This document shows, in pieces, positions 50,072 to 59,070 of a DNA stretch of 64,000 nucleotides (positions within the stretch are counted from its first letter, which is position 1; each line of letters begins with the position of its first letter). Under the pieces are notes generated by a model. The model was not told where the DNA came from and ran no database searches. It saw nothing but the letters and a program-made list of their open reading frames with translations. Made by a program: the position numbers and the translations under genes. Location: positions 30,816-94,815 of the forward strand of contig JAWPHD010010328.1 of NCBI GenBank assembly GCA_037043455.1. Reading direction: 5' to 3'. Origin of the DNA: Cyrtodaria siliqua. Lineage: Eukaryota; Mollusca; Bivalvia; Adapedonta; Hiatellidae.

Positions 50072-50300
50072 AATTACTTTTTTTCTAACTGTTGCTAATA
50101 GTAATACTAACAGCAAAGTAGCAATGTTAATAGCAATACTGACATGAAAATATAATGAAAATATCAGAAAATAAAGTAATGCTTATAGCATTGCTTATAG
50201 TAAATTAGTAATGCTTATAGTATTGCTCATAGCAAAGTAGCAATGCTTGCAGCAAATTAACAATGCTAATAAAAAAATAGCAATATTAATTACAATGCTA
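50072..50300 (+). repeat. Degenerate AT-rich minisatellite within the Polinton
   Basis: The words gcaatgcttatag, agcaatactaaca and tagcaaagtagcaatg repeat irregularly with a period of about 15-20 bp. The run lies where no gene is seen, between the ATPase and the next gene. It extends into the TTG-started N-terminus of the following open frame, which argues against that start. Confidence 0.7.
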
Positions 50301-50327
50301 TTAACAATACTAACAATTACTAGTTGC

Positions 50328-50873
50328 ATGAATATCGCAGCTGGTTGTTTTATGTTTTATGTTTATTTCAAGATAAAAAATATAATTATTAATATAAAAA
50401 CGAATGCGGAAGAACTATTACAAGATATGTCAGAAGGTTTTATGGAACGTGATGAAACAAAAAAAGAAAGATTATCAGCCATTGTGGCTGGCAGCGGTAG
50501 TCGTCAATATTTGGGTAAAGACATACAACTCACGAATATAGATGGCATGCCACCGGATGAAATTAACAAACTTTACTGCAGATATGAAGCAAGGCTTGGG
50601 GCAAGTATGACCAAGACTTTAGGCAATTCTTTTATTAACTTGTATGTGATGGGAGTATCAAAATATTTTAATGTAACCAATCCACCAAAGCTGATAGAAG
50701 ATTTGGAGGAAGACCCATTTATTAATCATGCTTTGACAAGTGCTTGTTGTGAGTTGTATTACAGGTATGGGATGTGCTTAGCACCATTTACAGCAATACT
50801 GACAACTGTTACACATATTGATTTTAATAAAAATAAAAATATAGATAATATGAATGGAGAACCAAGAGAGTGA
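50328..50873 (+). CDS. Conserved Polinton protein of unknown function
   Basis: The frame is open from 50247 (TTG), but the ATG at 50328 is the more likely start, since the earlier part is the translated minisatellite. An alternative ATG lies at 50295. The N-terminus has a hydrophobic segment (GCFMFYVYFKIKNIII). The body contains the conserved strings YLGKDIQLTNIDG, DEINKLYCRYEARLGASMTK, LIEDLEEDPFINHALTSACC and ELYYRYGMCLAPFTAILTT, which I know as a regular Polinton protein of about 180-200 residues without assigned function. The frame is intact. It follows the ATPase and precedes two small membrane-protein genes in the same direction, as in other invertebrate Polintons. Confidence 0.65.
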   Translation: MNIAAGCFMFYVYFKIKNIIINIKTNAEELLQDMSEGFMERDETKKERLSAIVAGSGSRQYLGKDIQLTNIDGMPPDEINKLYCRYEARLGASMTKTLGNSFINLYVMGVSKYFNVTNPPKLIEDLEEDPFINHALTSACCELYYRYGMCLAPFTAILTTVTHIDFNKNKNIDNMNGEPRE

Positions 50874-51241
50874 AGTTATACCTATTGAACAACAAAAAGT
50901 AAAAAATCCAAAACGAAAGAGGCTGGAAAAAAGGAGCAGTGGCAAGAAAGGCAAAGCGTTTGCTTCAAGATGCTGCAAAGCAAGATGCTGATGCTGCAAA
51001 GCAAGATGCTGCAAAGCAAGATGCTGCAAATCAAATAACAAAAATAACAATAGATAAAGAGGAACCTGAAATCAAAATAAACGTATACAAAAATGATATT
51101 CCACCGTGTCTGGTTTTATTAGTAGGCATTGCTGGGTTGGTTTGTATATTTATAACAAGAAATCTGCTACGCAACCTGTGCAACCTGCTGCTGTTCATGT
51201 TGCACCAAAAGACACGTTTGATTTTTAATAATTTATTTTAA
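50854..51241 (+). pseudogene. Small Lys-rich, single-membrane-span Polinton protein, frameshifted
   Basis: Two frames overlap. One starts at ATG 50854 (MENQESEVIPIEQQKVKNPK, lysine-rich) and runs into a stop near 50990. The other is open from a GTG at 50939 to 51241 and has RKAKRLLQDAAKQDADAAKQ, an imperfect repeat of AAKQDA, then acidic residues and a hydrophobic span (CLVLLVGIAGLVCIFI). A basic, coiled N-terminus followed by one membrane span is a common small Polinton gene type. A frameshift near 50920-50960 probably separates the true start from the membrane part. The AAKQDA repeat arises from a 9-12 bp tandem duplication (gatgctgcaaagcaa). Confidence 0.45.
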
Positions 51242-51263
51242 AAAAATAATCATATGAAAAAAA

Positions 51264-51500
51264 ATGGCAGCAAGTATTGACGGAAAACAAATTGTAAATA
51301 TGATGTATCACGCTGGAGTAGAAACACTTTTAACTATTGGATATTTTGAAATTGGCAGAAAACTACTAAAAAGACCAGCACCTAAAGTGGATTTTAATAT
51401 GGTAGATGTTGGGATGCTGTCTGGGGATATAATGTTAGCAATGGCTACGAGGGATATGTTGATTAAGCAAGGTATTATTCCTGCGGATATTATGAAATAA
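51264..51500 (+). CDS. Small hydrophobic Polinton protein, 78 residues
   Basis: This frame is intact from ATG to TAA. The sequence contains GVETLLTIGYFEIGRKLLKR, APKVDFN and the C-terminal block MLAMATRDMLIKQGIIPADI, which is characteristic of a short conserved Polinton protein. It has two moderately hydrophobic stretches, so it may associate with membrane. Its function is unknown. It is preceded by an A-rich leader and lies 25 bp before the next gene. Confidence 0.7.
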   Translation: MAASIDGKQIVNMMYHAGVETLLTIGYFEIGRKLLKRPAPKVDFNMVDVGMLSGDIMLAMATRDMLIKQGIIPADIMK

Positions 51501-51525
51501 TTTAAAAAAAATATATATAAAAAAA

Positions 51526-51945
51526 ATGGCAAGTGCAGTGGCAATGATGATAGGTGGCGCATTAACAAACGCATTGGCGTTTAGCGGTTCAAATTATTTC
51601 TTTTCAAAAATGGGAAGTCATTCAGATGAGGAAAGACAAAGGCATGACAAAGCCGTGGAACAATTAAACGCAGCACAAGCGGAGTGGAATAAAAAAAGAA
51701 CAGAGAGATTAGATTTTATTAATAAGCAACTACAAAAAGAGCATCATGCAGAGCAGACTTTTGATGATGTGGACCAAGCTATGAAGCAGTATTATTATAC
51801 AACTGGCAAACATTTTCTTTTGGAACCGGAGCCCAAGTTGAGTGATTTTTATACACCATCTCCTGATCAACAGAATAGAGAAATTACGTTTATTGTGGTG
51901 GGCATGGCTGCAACTGGATTTGTGGCGTATAAATTGAGTTCATAA
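51526..51945 (+). CDS. Conserved Polinton membrane protein, 139 residues
   Basis: This frame is intact. The N-terminal MASAVAMMIGGALTNALAFS is hydrophobic. A charged helix follows (DEERQRHDKAVEQLNAAQAE), then KRTERLDFINKQLQ, LSDFYTPS and a C-terminal span (FIVVGMAATGFVAYKL). This is one of the best conserved small Polinton proteins. Its role is not known; a structural or membrane role is inferred. It is the best preserved gene of the element by eye. Confidence 0.75.
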   Translation: MASAVAMMIGGALTNALAFSGSNYFFSKMGSHSDEERQRHDKAVEQLNAAQAEWNKKRTERLDFINKQLQKEHHAEQTFDDVDQAMKQYYYTTGKHFLLEPEPKLSDFYTPSPDQQNREITFIVVGMAATGFVAYKLSS

Positions 51946-52008
51946 AAAAAAATAGTTTAAAACTATAATGACTTTGGATTTCTTTGGATTTAGAATGACT
52001 AAGTATGT

Positions 52009-52332
52009 CTACTTTGAAATAACCTTTGGAAAGACTAAGTCATATGCATGATACCTATTTTTGTTGTTGTTTTTACATGGTTTCAATCCAAGTGGTCGCA
52101 TATAATATGGTTGTTTAGCACTCTTCTCTAATTTATTTTTGAGATGATCAGGCGCCCATACTTCACCATTGTCTAATAATGTTAATACCATGGATGGACC
52201 ATATTCGGTATCTACTATTTTCGTATCTGTAATAGTGTATATTTTATTTAGTTCCAAGTCTGTCCATTTCTTTGTGCTATTTTGATATTGCTCTTCAAGC
52301 AGTTCATCAAATTGTGCAGTTGTGATATCCAT
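52009..52332 (-). CDS. Small Polinton protein, possible OB-fold DNA-binding protein
   Basis: This is an intact frame of 107 residues from ATG. The pattern LELNKIYTITDTKIVDTEYG, then VLTLLDNGEVWAPDHL and RPLGLKP, gives alternating beta strands like the small nucleic-acid-binding OB-folds. A similar short gene is common in Polintons, and single-strand DNA binding during replication is a reasonable inference, but no catalytic motif proves it. It lies between the + strand membrane gene and the integrase, divergent from the integrase with a 41-bp gap. Confidence 0.5.
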   Translation of the reverse strand: MDITTAQFDELLEEQYQNSTKKWTDLELNKIYTITDTKIVDTEYGPSMVLTLLDNGEVWAPDHLKNKLEKSAKQPYYMRPLGLKPCKNNNKNRYHAYDLVFPKVISK

Positions 52333-52373
52333 TTTTTTATAGTTATATAAAGTTTAATTTTTAGTAGAAAAAA

Positions 52374-53288
52374 ATGGAAAATATTTATTACAGCCCAAAA
52401 GGATTTTGGAAAGGTAACTCAGCAGTTAAAAAATTGGCAAGAGAGGCTGGTGTCAGTGAAAAAAAGGCATTAGAATTTTTAAAGAAACAAGCTGTGTGGC
52501 AGATTTATTTACCCGCACCAAAGAAAATAATTAGACCCAGGTTTGATGTTTCTACTAAGAATGGAGTGCATCAAGCTGATTTGTTATTTCTGCCGCATGA
52601 TACTTTTGGCTTTGGTCGTGGACGCAAGACATATAAATATGCGTTGACTGTTGTTGATATTGCAAGTAGATATAAAGAAGCAGAGCCGCTGACTTCCAAG
52701 GATAGCAAAGAAGTTGCTAAAGCATTTGAGAAAATATACAGTCGGCATTTAAAATATCCAAAGTTATTACAAGTGGATCCAGGCAGAGAATTTATGGGTG
52801 CAGTATCGCAGTTGATGGCAAAACATAAAGTAAATATCAGACGAGGCAGAACAGAAATACACAGAGACCAAGCTTTAGTGGAAAGATTTAACAGAACATT
52901 AGCTGAAAGATTGTTTGGCTATCAGTATGCTAAGGAAATAGATTCGCAAAAACGTAATAGAGAATGGGTAAAGAGATTACCAGAAGTTGTTAAAGCCATA
53001 AATGCGGAGACATAAAAGCCCCCTCCTGTTGAAACAAAAATATTAAAAGGTGATCCTATCTGTATGAATGCTAGTGTAAGATATGTATATCAACCCGGGG
53101 AACAAGAAGGTGGAAGACGCAGAGCAACTGATCCAATGTAGAGTGTAGATATTCACAAGATTAAAAGTTATATGGTGACGCAAGGTATAAGAGTTTATTA
53201 TTTGAAAGCACCAGCGCCTCAAAGAGGATTTGTCAAAGAAGAATTACTTATTGTTCCTGCTGATACCCAAATTCATAAGTTTTTATAG
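52374..53288 (+). pseudogene. INT: Polinton retroviral-type integrase, two in-frame stops
   Basis: The frame starts at ATG 52374. An N-terminal helical region (KKLAREAGVSEKKALEFLKK) is followed by the DDE core: Asp69 in HQADLLFL, Asp135 in LQVDPGREF and Glu170 in QALVERFNRTLAERL, about 35 residues after the second Asp. The first stop is TAA at 53013-53015. Reading on in the same frame gives ILKGDPICMNASVRYVYQPG, GGRRRATDPM, a second stop (TAG at 53139-53141, where the family has Trp), SVDIHKIK and RGFVKEELLIVPADT before the natural stop at 53286-53288. The C-terminal domain (SH3/chromo-like) is therefore present but cut off. A short segment before KPPP also appears deleted. The 3' end overlaps that of the polymerase gene by 16 bp. 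Confidence 0.9.
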
Positions 53289-56200
53289 AAACCATATGCA
53301 TCAGTTGTAATTCCATCTTCTCGTATAAATCTTTTAGTGTAAAGTGGTGATAATGTAGATTTGTTTACTGTTACACCAAATATCTGATGCTTTATTGATC
53401 GTATCATATTCATTTTATGAGTGTATTTTTTCTTGTTAAACAATGCATCCATGTAGTTCTCAAAGTTTGTTTGTTTTTTGGTTACATCTTTTTTTACACC
53501 CTTTGCTTTCTTAATAACCTGCTCATTCACTTTCAAAATAGAATCTTGTTTGGATCTTAATCCAATATCCTCCACTGTAGGAACACCAGGACATTCATCT
53601 TTTATTTTACCTATTGCTTTCTTAATAATCTTCTCATCCGCTTCCAAAATAGAATATAGTCCGGATCTTAACTCATCCGCTTTAGAATATAGTCCGGGTC
53701 TTGATTCAATATACTCAACTATAGAAACACCAGGACACTCATCTTTCATTTTATTTATTACTTTTTCAATAACCTGCTCATCCGCTCTCAAAACAGAATA
53801 TAGTTTGGGCCTTAATCCAACATACTCATCTATAGCAACACCAGCACATTCGTCTTTCATTTTACCTACCTTTTTGTTTGTATTTTCATACATTGGGTGA
53901 TTTTCAGGATAATTACTTAGATCATACTCATCTTTCATTTCAGCCATGTCTTTGTGCACATCTTCTGTTTTGATATCTAACAGCAAGCTGTCAGTGTCGG
54001 TGTATAATAAAGTACAGTCATCTCCGTACCTTTTCTTTAGGGTATTATAGTACCGATCATACATATGGTACTTTGATAAATCCAATACTGACATCCCAAC
54101 ATAGACTGGTTTGTTTAATGTTAATTTTGTTTTGTTCACATGTATTGCTGACAATTCATCTGAAAATTTTATACGCCTGTTAAAGTTGGGTTTGGCTATT
54201 ATTTTTCTTATCTTTTCATTTTCAGAGCCGTCAGTTCTGACTAGTTTTATATCAGTCCGCTTGCGTAGATTTTCCATTGTCTTGCCAAACACAGAGTTGT
54301 TCATAAGTTTGTAAAAATCTTTTTCAAAGTTTGATTTAGCTTTTTTCCTAAGTTCTGTATTTAGGTTTATGTATGATTCCATCCATGGTTTTTCATTAAA
54401 TTCTAATACTCTGTGTATTTTCTTTAGTTTCATGCCTATAGATAAATACAGTTGTAGGTTTTTGTAATGTATCACATATTTTACTTTGTCCCTAAGATTG
54501 GGGACTAGTTGTTCTGTATTTATCATGCTATTATTTTCTAACAGATCTGTTTGGTATTTAGACAACCATTCCTTTTTTCACTGCTAATCTTTCCGGTGCA
54601 AGCGGATAGTCTTGTGAGCTTCATGAAGTTCTTTAGGATATTCCAAATCAACTTCTAGAAAATATCCTTTTCCTTCTTTTGGCTCTGGCAACGTTTCTGT
54701 TTCCACCCACTTAAAGCCAGAATATGGAAGTGGCTGACTCATTGCCCATCCATAAAGATTATTTGCATCAAAATACATTAAGAAGTTGTTTTTCTCGTTA
54801 GGGTTATAGTCAGCTACATGTGGATTGTTTGCTTTGGCATATCGTTTTGATACCATACTAATTCCACCACGCATACCTTTTTCTATAAATAAGTGCATGT
54901 TAATGTCTGTCAAAAGTTCTAATTCTATTTTTGAATGTTTGAGTAAAGCATCCCAAGATAATCCAGGTGCTGTGTAGTAATGCAAAGGATCGAGTTTGTA
55001 TGCACTCATACATGTTTTTCTGAAAGTTTGAAATACATCTGCTAACAGTTACATCAGTTTTTAGATATAAATCATGATAGTCTCCAAGAGTTTTGCAGTT
55101 AAACTCTTTCCATATTTTTTTAGCGAATTCGTAATCTTTGGGGCTTATACTTTCATCTGAGAGACTACTGTAAAAAAATTCTATAGGCGGTAATTGCGTT
55201 TCCTTAAATCTTTCCATACTGTCCATATATTCGTATGGATAAACACCTTTTCGTAAAAGTAAATCTGTTTGTTCCCCAAACTGATTTTTAGTAATTTTGA
55301 AATCAGATTTGTCTGTTGCTTTAACCAATTTTTCCAGAGACGAAGCCATAAACTGAAAGCTATCCAAGAATCTAAGTTGTCCGACACTAAATGAAATATA
55401 CGTTTCAGCGTTGTTTGGAATGCATGTAATATTACCTGTCATTTTATGTATTTTTTGCATTATAAGATGACTATCATATCCTTTGAGGTTGTGAAATACA
55501 ACAGGAATGATTGTTTTATTTGGTTTTATTTTTATTTTTAGGTTGCAGTTTTTATGTGCTGCACCTCTATATTCACCTGTAAAATGACAGTGGTCTCTTA
55601 CTTTACAGTTTTTACCACATTTCCTACCTATTTCATTCTCGCATATCCAGCAGTGTGTTGCTTTTTCATATTCTTCCTCATTTTGTTGTGTCATGATAAA
55701 TGGTTTTGGGTGAGCAAATATTTTATTAATGTTGCTCTTCTCACATTCTAAGTGATTTAAAAAAAATCAACAGCATCTTCACCTCTGTAAATAACAGGTT
55801 CTTCAGCTTTGCCATCATATCTGACAACCTGGTATCCAAAACCACAAACTTCGTGTACATTTTGAATTTTAGATTTCTTCCAAATTTGATTGATTGCGGT
55901 TTGATTATACACTCAAAATCAGCATATATTCCATAAGGCACAGGCATCTGATTTTGATGATTTTTAAATTTTATGTGATTTTTACCTTCTTGCGGCATTT
56001 CTATTCTGCAAGAATTTTTGTTGATACCATCCGAGTCTTCTCTGTGTTTGGTAAGTAGATTTTCTCTTGAAAAGCCGTAAAGACAACGATCGCAGAAATA
56101 CGTTTTACCGTGATATTTGTTTTGATCATAAAGTAATCTATTTAGATTTTTAATCCAGCAATAGTGATATTTTGTTGTTATTGTTTTTGGTTCGTTGGGA

Positions 56201-57348
56201 TAATCATCAGGGTTATAATTGTTATCTATAATTCCTTCTCCATTATTTGGATCATCTTCATCTTCATTTTCTAAATCAACCTCAACGTCTTCAGAAATTA
56301 AAAGCAAGTTAATTCTTTTTATTTCTTGCGGTTGCTCTGATATTCTATATGGAAATACAGATACCCTTTTTCCTGTGCATCCGTAAACATTAATAGCAAG
56401 GTTGTTTTGTTTTTCTACTTTTGAAATTGATGAAATTGGAGTGGGAAAGTCAATACCATCCATATTCAACTTACCCATGTGTTTGTTATAACTAGATATC
56501 CTAGTTGGATTATTTTTATTAGGCCACAAAGCAGAAACCAATGCCACTTCCAAGCACTTATTATCTTCATTATTGACATTAATTATTGCTTTTTTATCAG
56601 ATATTGCTTTAGACAAAGGAATATATGAAGAACCTTTTAATGGTTCATACTTTGCAATATTTAAGTAAAACGTAACACAGTGATCAATCTCCAATCCAGA
56701 TGCTGTGTTTGTAAATCTTTCAAGACTCTCTTGTATATTTGCAGATGATTTATCGTAAAACTCATTTATTTTTTCAGAGGTTAAAATTGCATTTTGTTCA
56801 CTGTGTAATACTGCTGTGGTGTATTTTTTGGTATCACCATCATCTTTGAATAAATTTACAGTAAGACCTAATTGAAACTTTAATCCATTCATCTTTGTCA
56901 GCTCTTTGCTTATTTGTTTTGTGATAATGGATTTTTTATCACGAAATAGTTTTTGAGGGTCTTTGTATTTCTCGGCAGATATCTCGTATGCTTTAAAATA
57001 GCCACACATTGGTTTGTCAACCAGTTTTAATTTTCTATCTTGAAAAACTTGTTTTAGTTCATTTATAACATTTTCCTGTAATTTGGTATATTTCTGCTTT
57101 TGTTCATTTATAACATTTTCTTGTAATTTATCATATTTCTGCTTTTCTCGTTTACGTTGTTTTTTAGCACGTCGTCTCTTGAGTAGATTTTCTAATGTTT
57201 GAGATTTAACCTCTTTTAGAGTTTCCTTTGGAACTTCTTTAAGAGCATCTACCATCTTTCTAAGCTGATCATCATTAATTATTCCTTCCCGGTGTAATTG
57301 TAAAATGTAGTGAACGTCTTCGGTACTCATTTTTGTAATATATATCAT
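53273..57348 (-). pseudogene. POLB: Polinton protein-primed DNA polymerase B, broken in several places
   Basis: The gene starts at 57348, or more probably at the second Met (57330, MSTEDVHYI). The N-terminal part is charged and has a Cys/His motif (CDRCLYGF ... KHRED ... C). Exo I is ADFE (55912-55920). Further on are the zinc-binding CWICENE ... KVRDHCHFTGEYRGAAH, Exo II NLKGYDSHLI, Exo III DYHDLYLKTDV, the palm motif FDANNLYG (54769 on), NNSVFGKT (residues 89-96 of the last frame) and the catalytic YTDTDSL (about 53995). All hallmark motifs of Polinton polymerase are present. Frame changes occur near 55880 and 55760 (poly-T run), near 55020-55050 and, as a compensating pair, at 54568-54605. 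The C-terminal region contains three copies of a KMKDEC module (53507-53863). Confidence 0.93.
53507..53863 (-). repeat. Triplicated module in polymerase C-terminal region
   Basis: Module 1 begins KMKDECAGVAIDEYVGLRPK (53863), module 2 KMKDECPGVSIVEYIESRPG (53752) and module 3 KIKDECPGVPTVEDIGLRSK (53608). Each continues with YSIL-like and EQVI/EKII-KKA strings. Spacings are 37 and 48 residues; the longer second unit has an extra GLYSKADEL/GLYSILEAD duplication. In the polymerases of this group I know, the segment occurs once. All three are in frame, so the expansion did not itself break the gene. Confidence 0.85.
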
Positions 57349-57401
57349 ATTATTTTCTTTTCTTAAAATAAAAAAATATTTATTATAACAAGAAAAAGAA
57401 A

Positions 57402-57683
57402 ATGGAAAACACTGAGAAAATTAAAAACATTTGCCAATTTCTCAAAGTTGGAGATCACGAACCTTGTAAAAATAAACCAACAAAAAATTCAAACTACTGC
57501 AGTTTACATAAATTCAGATAAAAGCAAAGTAAAGTTTTACCGTGTCTAAAATGTGAGAAAGGTACAAGTGCAAAATTTCAAATTTGTGTTGGTTGTGGTG
57601 CTCATAAAGTTAGATTAAGACATAGATACTGGGAAGTAGTAAAGCCATATAGAGATTTAATGCGAAAAAATCAAACTGTATGA
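57402..57683 (+). pseudogene. Small zinc-finger-like Polinton protein, one in-frame stop
   Basis: From ATG 57402 the frame gives a 93-residue protein interrupted by TAA at codon 40 (57519-57521). The first half has Cys11 ... Cys27 ... CSLH, and the second half has LPCLKCEKG and ICVGCGAHK, two CxxC pairs as in a zinc ribbon. The second half ends in RHRYWEVVKPYRDLMRKNQT. The frame would be open without the single stop (probably formerly a Glu, Gln or Lys codon). It lies between the polymerase start and the right terminal repeat, divergent from the polymerase, a place where Polintons often have a small Cys-rich gene. Its function is unknown; nucleic-acid binding is inferred. Confidence 0.6.
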
Positions 57684-57778
57684 TTTTCTAGTAAAAATTC
57701 ATAGTTTATTATATTCGTGTTTTTTTGTTGATTTGGGTGTAATTTTGATAACTATAAAAAAAAATAAACTTGCAATCT
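57684..57778. other. AT-rich spacer before the right terminal repeat
   Basis: Short non-coding interval of about 95 bp with T- and A-rich runs. Confidence 0.7.
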
Positions 57779-57907
57779 TCACTACCCCTATTTTAAAAAA
57801 GTTTTAATAAATCAAGTAAATCACCATGATTTATTATCTATGTATTTTGGGGTCGTTCTGCTGTAATTTGAGGTAAAAAAAAAAATACAACAGAACGCCT
57901 ATAATAC
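57779..57907 (-). repeat. Polinton right terminal inverted repeat
   Basis: It is the reverse complement of the left repeat, starting at cttcactacccctattttaa and ending at cgcctataatac. The internal hairpin is kept (cgttctgctgtaattt at 57854-57869 against acaacagaacg at 57887-57897), but the loop is extended by a poly-A run. Confidence 0.93.
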
Positions 57908-57916
57908 ATATATATG

Positions 57917-58399
57917 GTTCGACTGATTGCAACTAACACGACTAACACATCACTGATTTAAAAATACAATGTTCGTCTGCACTGACAGAATCAGTGCCAA
58001 TACCAAAATCGGGTAACCAAAATCTTCAAAGTATATTGTCCAGTAAAAATTATAAAAAGTCATCACACGTCTTACACGTGTTCATGTTTGTTTCACGCTT
58101 CAGAGTACAGACTGTACGTTATCAGAATAATCCTAAACAGTGTGTTGCACGCAGACAGTTGGCAGTTTTTGATAATGTTCTGCTATATATGACTATTTAT
58201 AACCGGGGTCAATGTGAAACATGTTGCAGATGGATACATGTATGATTCTGTACGAACATTAACGAAGTCTGTCTACGGGATACCTGTTTGTGTCCAGGTT
58301 AGTATTTCTGAGAAACTCCTTTAAATAAAGAAAAACGTATCTTTACGTCTCTGTGAATATATTAAAAGTGTTATGTATAAGCAAGTTTTTTATATTTTT
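57917..58399. other. Right flank of the Polinton, no gene recognised
   Basis: An 83-residue open frame (57994-58245) shows no domain. No repeat was recognised. Confidence 0.5.
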
Positions 58400-59070
58400 G
58401 TCTCGCATTTTACCATTACCTTTTGCGTTTAGGTCACTTTTTCACAAACTGTATTCACTAGACCTTTCAAACTTTGCTTATAGTTGTATCTTGAGTAGTA
58501 CATTGCAACCTGCCAAAGCAAATGTGGATGTGACCTGGACCCTCCAAGCAACGGACAGATAACTTAATACTTAATACCTTCAACATTTGCGTTTAGGTCA
58601 CTTTCTCGCAAACTGTATGCTTTACACATTTCAAACTTTGTTTATAGTTGTATCTTGGGTGGTACATCGCAACGTGACAAAGCAAATGTGGATGTGACCT
58701 TGACCCTCCAAGCAAAGGACAGATAACCTTATAAATGTTACCTTCAACTTTTGCGTTTATGTCACTAATCACAAACTGTATGCACTAAGACCTTTCAAAC
58801 TTTGCTTATAGTTATGTCTTGAGTGGTACATTGCAACCTGATAAAGCAAATGTGATGTGACATTGACCCTCCAAGCAAGGGACAGATAATTTAATAATTA
58901 TTACCTTCAACATTTGCGTTTAGGTCACTTTCTATCAAACTTTATGCATTATACCTTTCAAACTTCGCGCATAGTCGTTTCTTGGGTAGTTCATCACAAC
59001 GTGTCAAAAAGCAAATGTGAACGTCACGTGACCCTCACCATCCAAGCAAAAGGCAGATAACTTTAATTGT
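58400..59070 (+). repeat. 164-bp tandem repeat, 4 units
   Basis: Each unit contains tttgcgtttaggtcacttt, caaactttgcttatagttgt, gtagtacattgcaacctg and gtgaccttgaccctccaagc. The anchor gcgttta occurs at about 58425, 58589, 58753 and 58916. The last unit is partial and diverged. Confidence 0.9.

Larger units (their letters stand above)
43490..57907. mobile_element. Polinton/Maverick element, complete ends, decayed genes
   Basis: Terminal inverted repeats of about 127 bp bound a 14.4-kb block that encodes the Polinton set: DNA polymerase B, DDE integrase, packaging ATPase, major capsid protein, a candidate minor capsid protein and several conserved small proteins. Polintons are self-synthesising, virus-like DNA transposons of eukaryotes and make 6-bp target duplications. 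Here atatat flanks both ends (43484-43489 and 57908-57913), but the flank is an AT run, so the exact end is uncertain by 1-2 bases. Genes lie on both strands, tightly packed, with introns nowhere evident. Almost every large gene has frameshifts or stops, and a recognisable maturation protease is missing. I infer an inactive integrated copy. Confidence 0.95.

Noticed and set aside
53480..53900. Forward 140-residue open frame with repeated SSFILP
   Set aside because: It is the complement of the triplicated module in the polymerase gene.
48750..55900. All Polinton frameshifts being sequencing errors
   Set aside because: Some do lie at homopolymers and may be errors. However, in-frame stops in the integrase and zinc-finger gene, two lost starts and a deletion in the ATPase are not homopolymer errors, so real decay is more likely.
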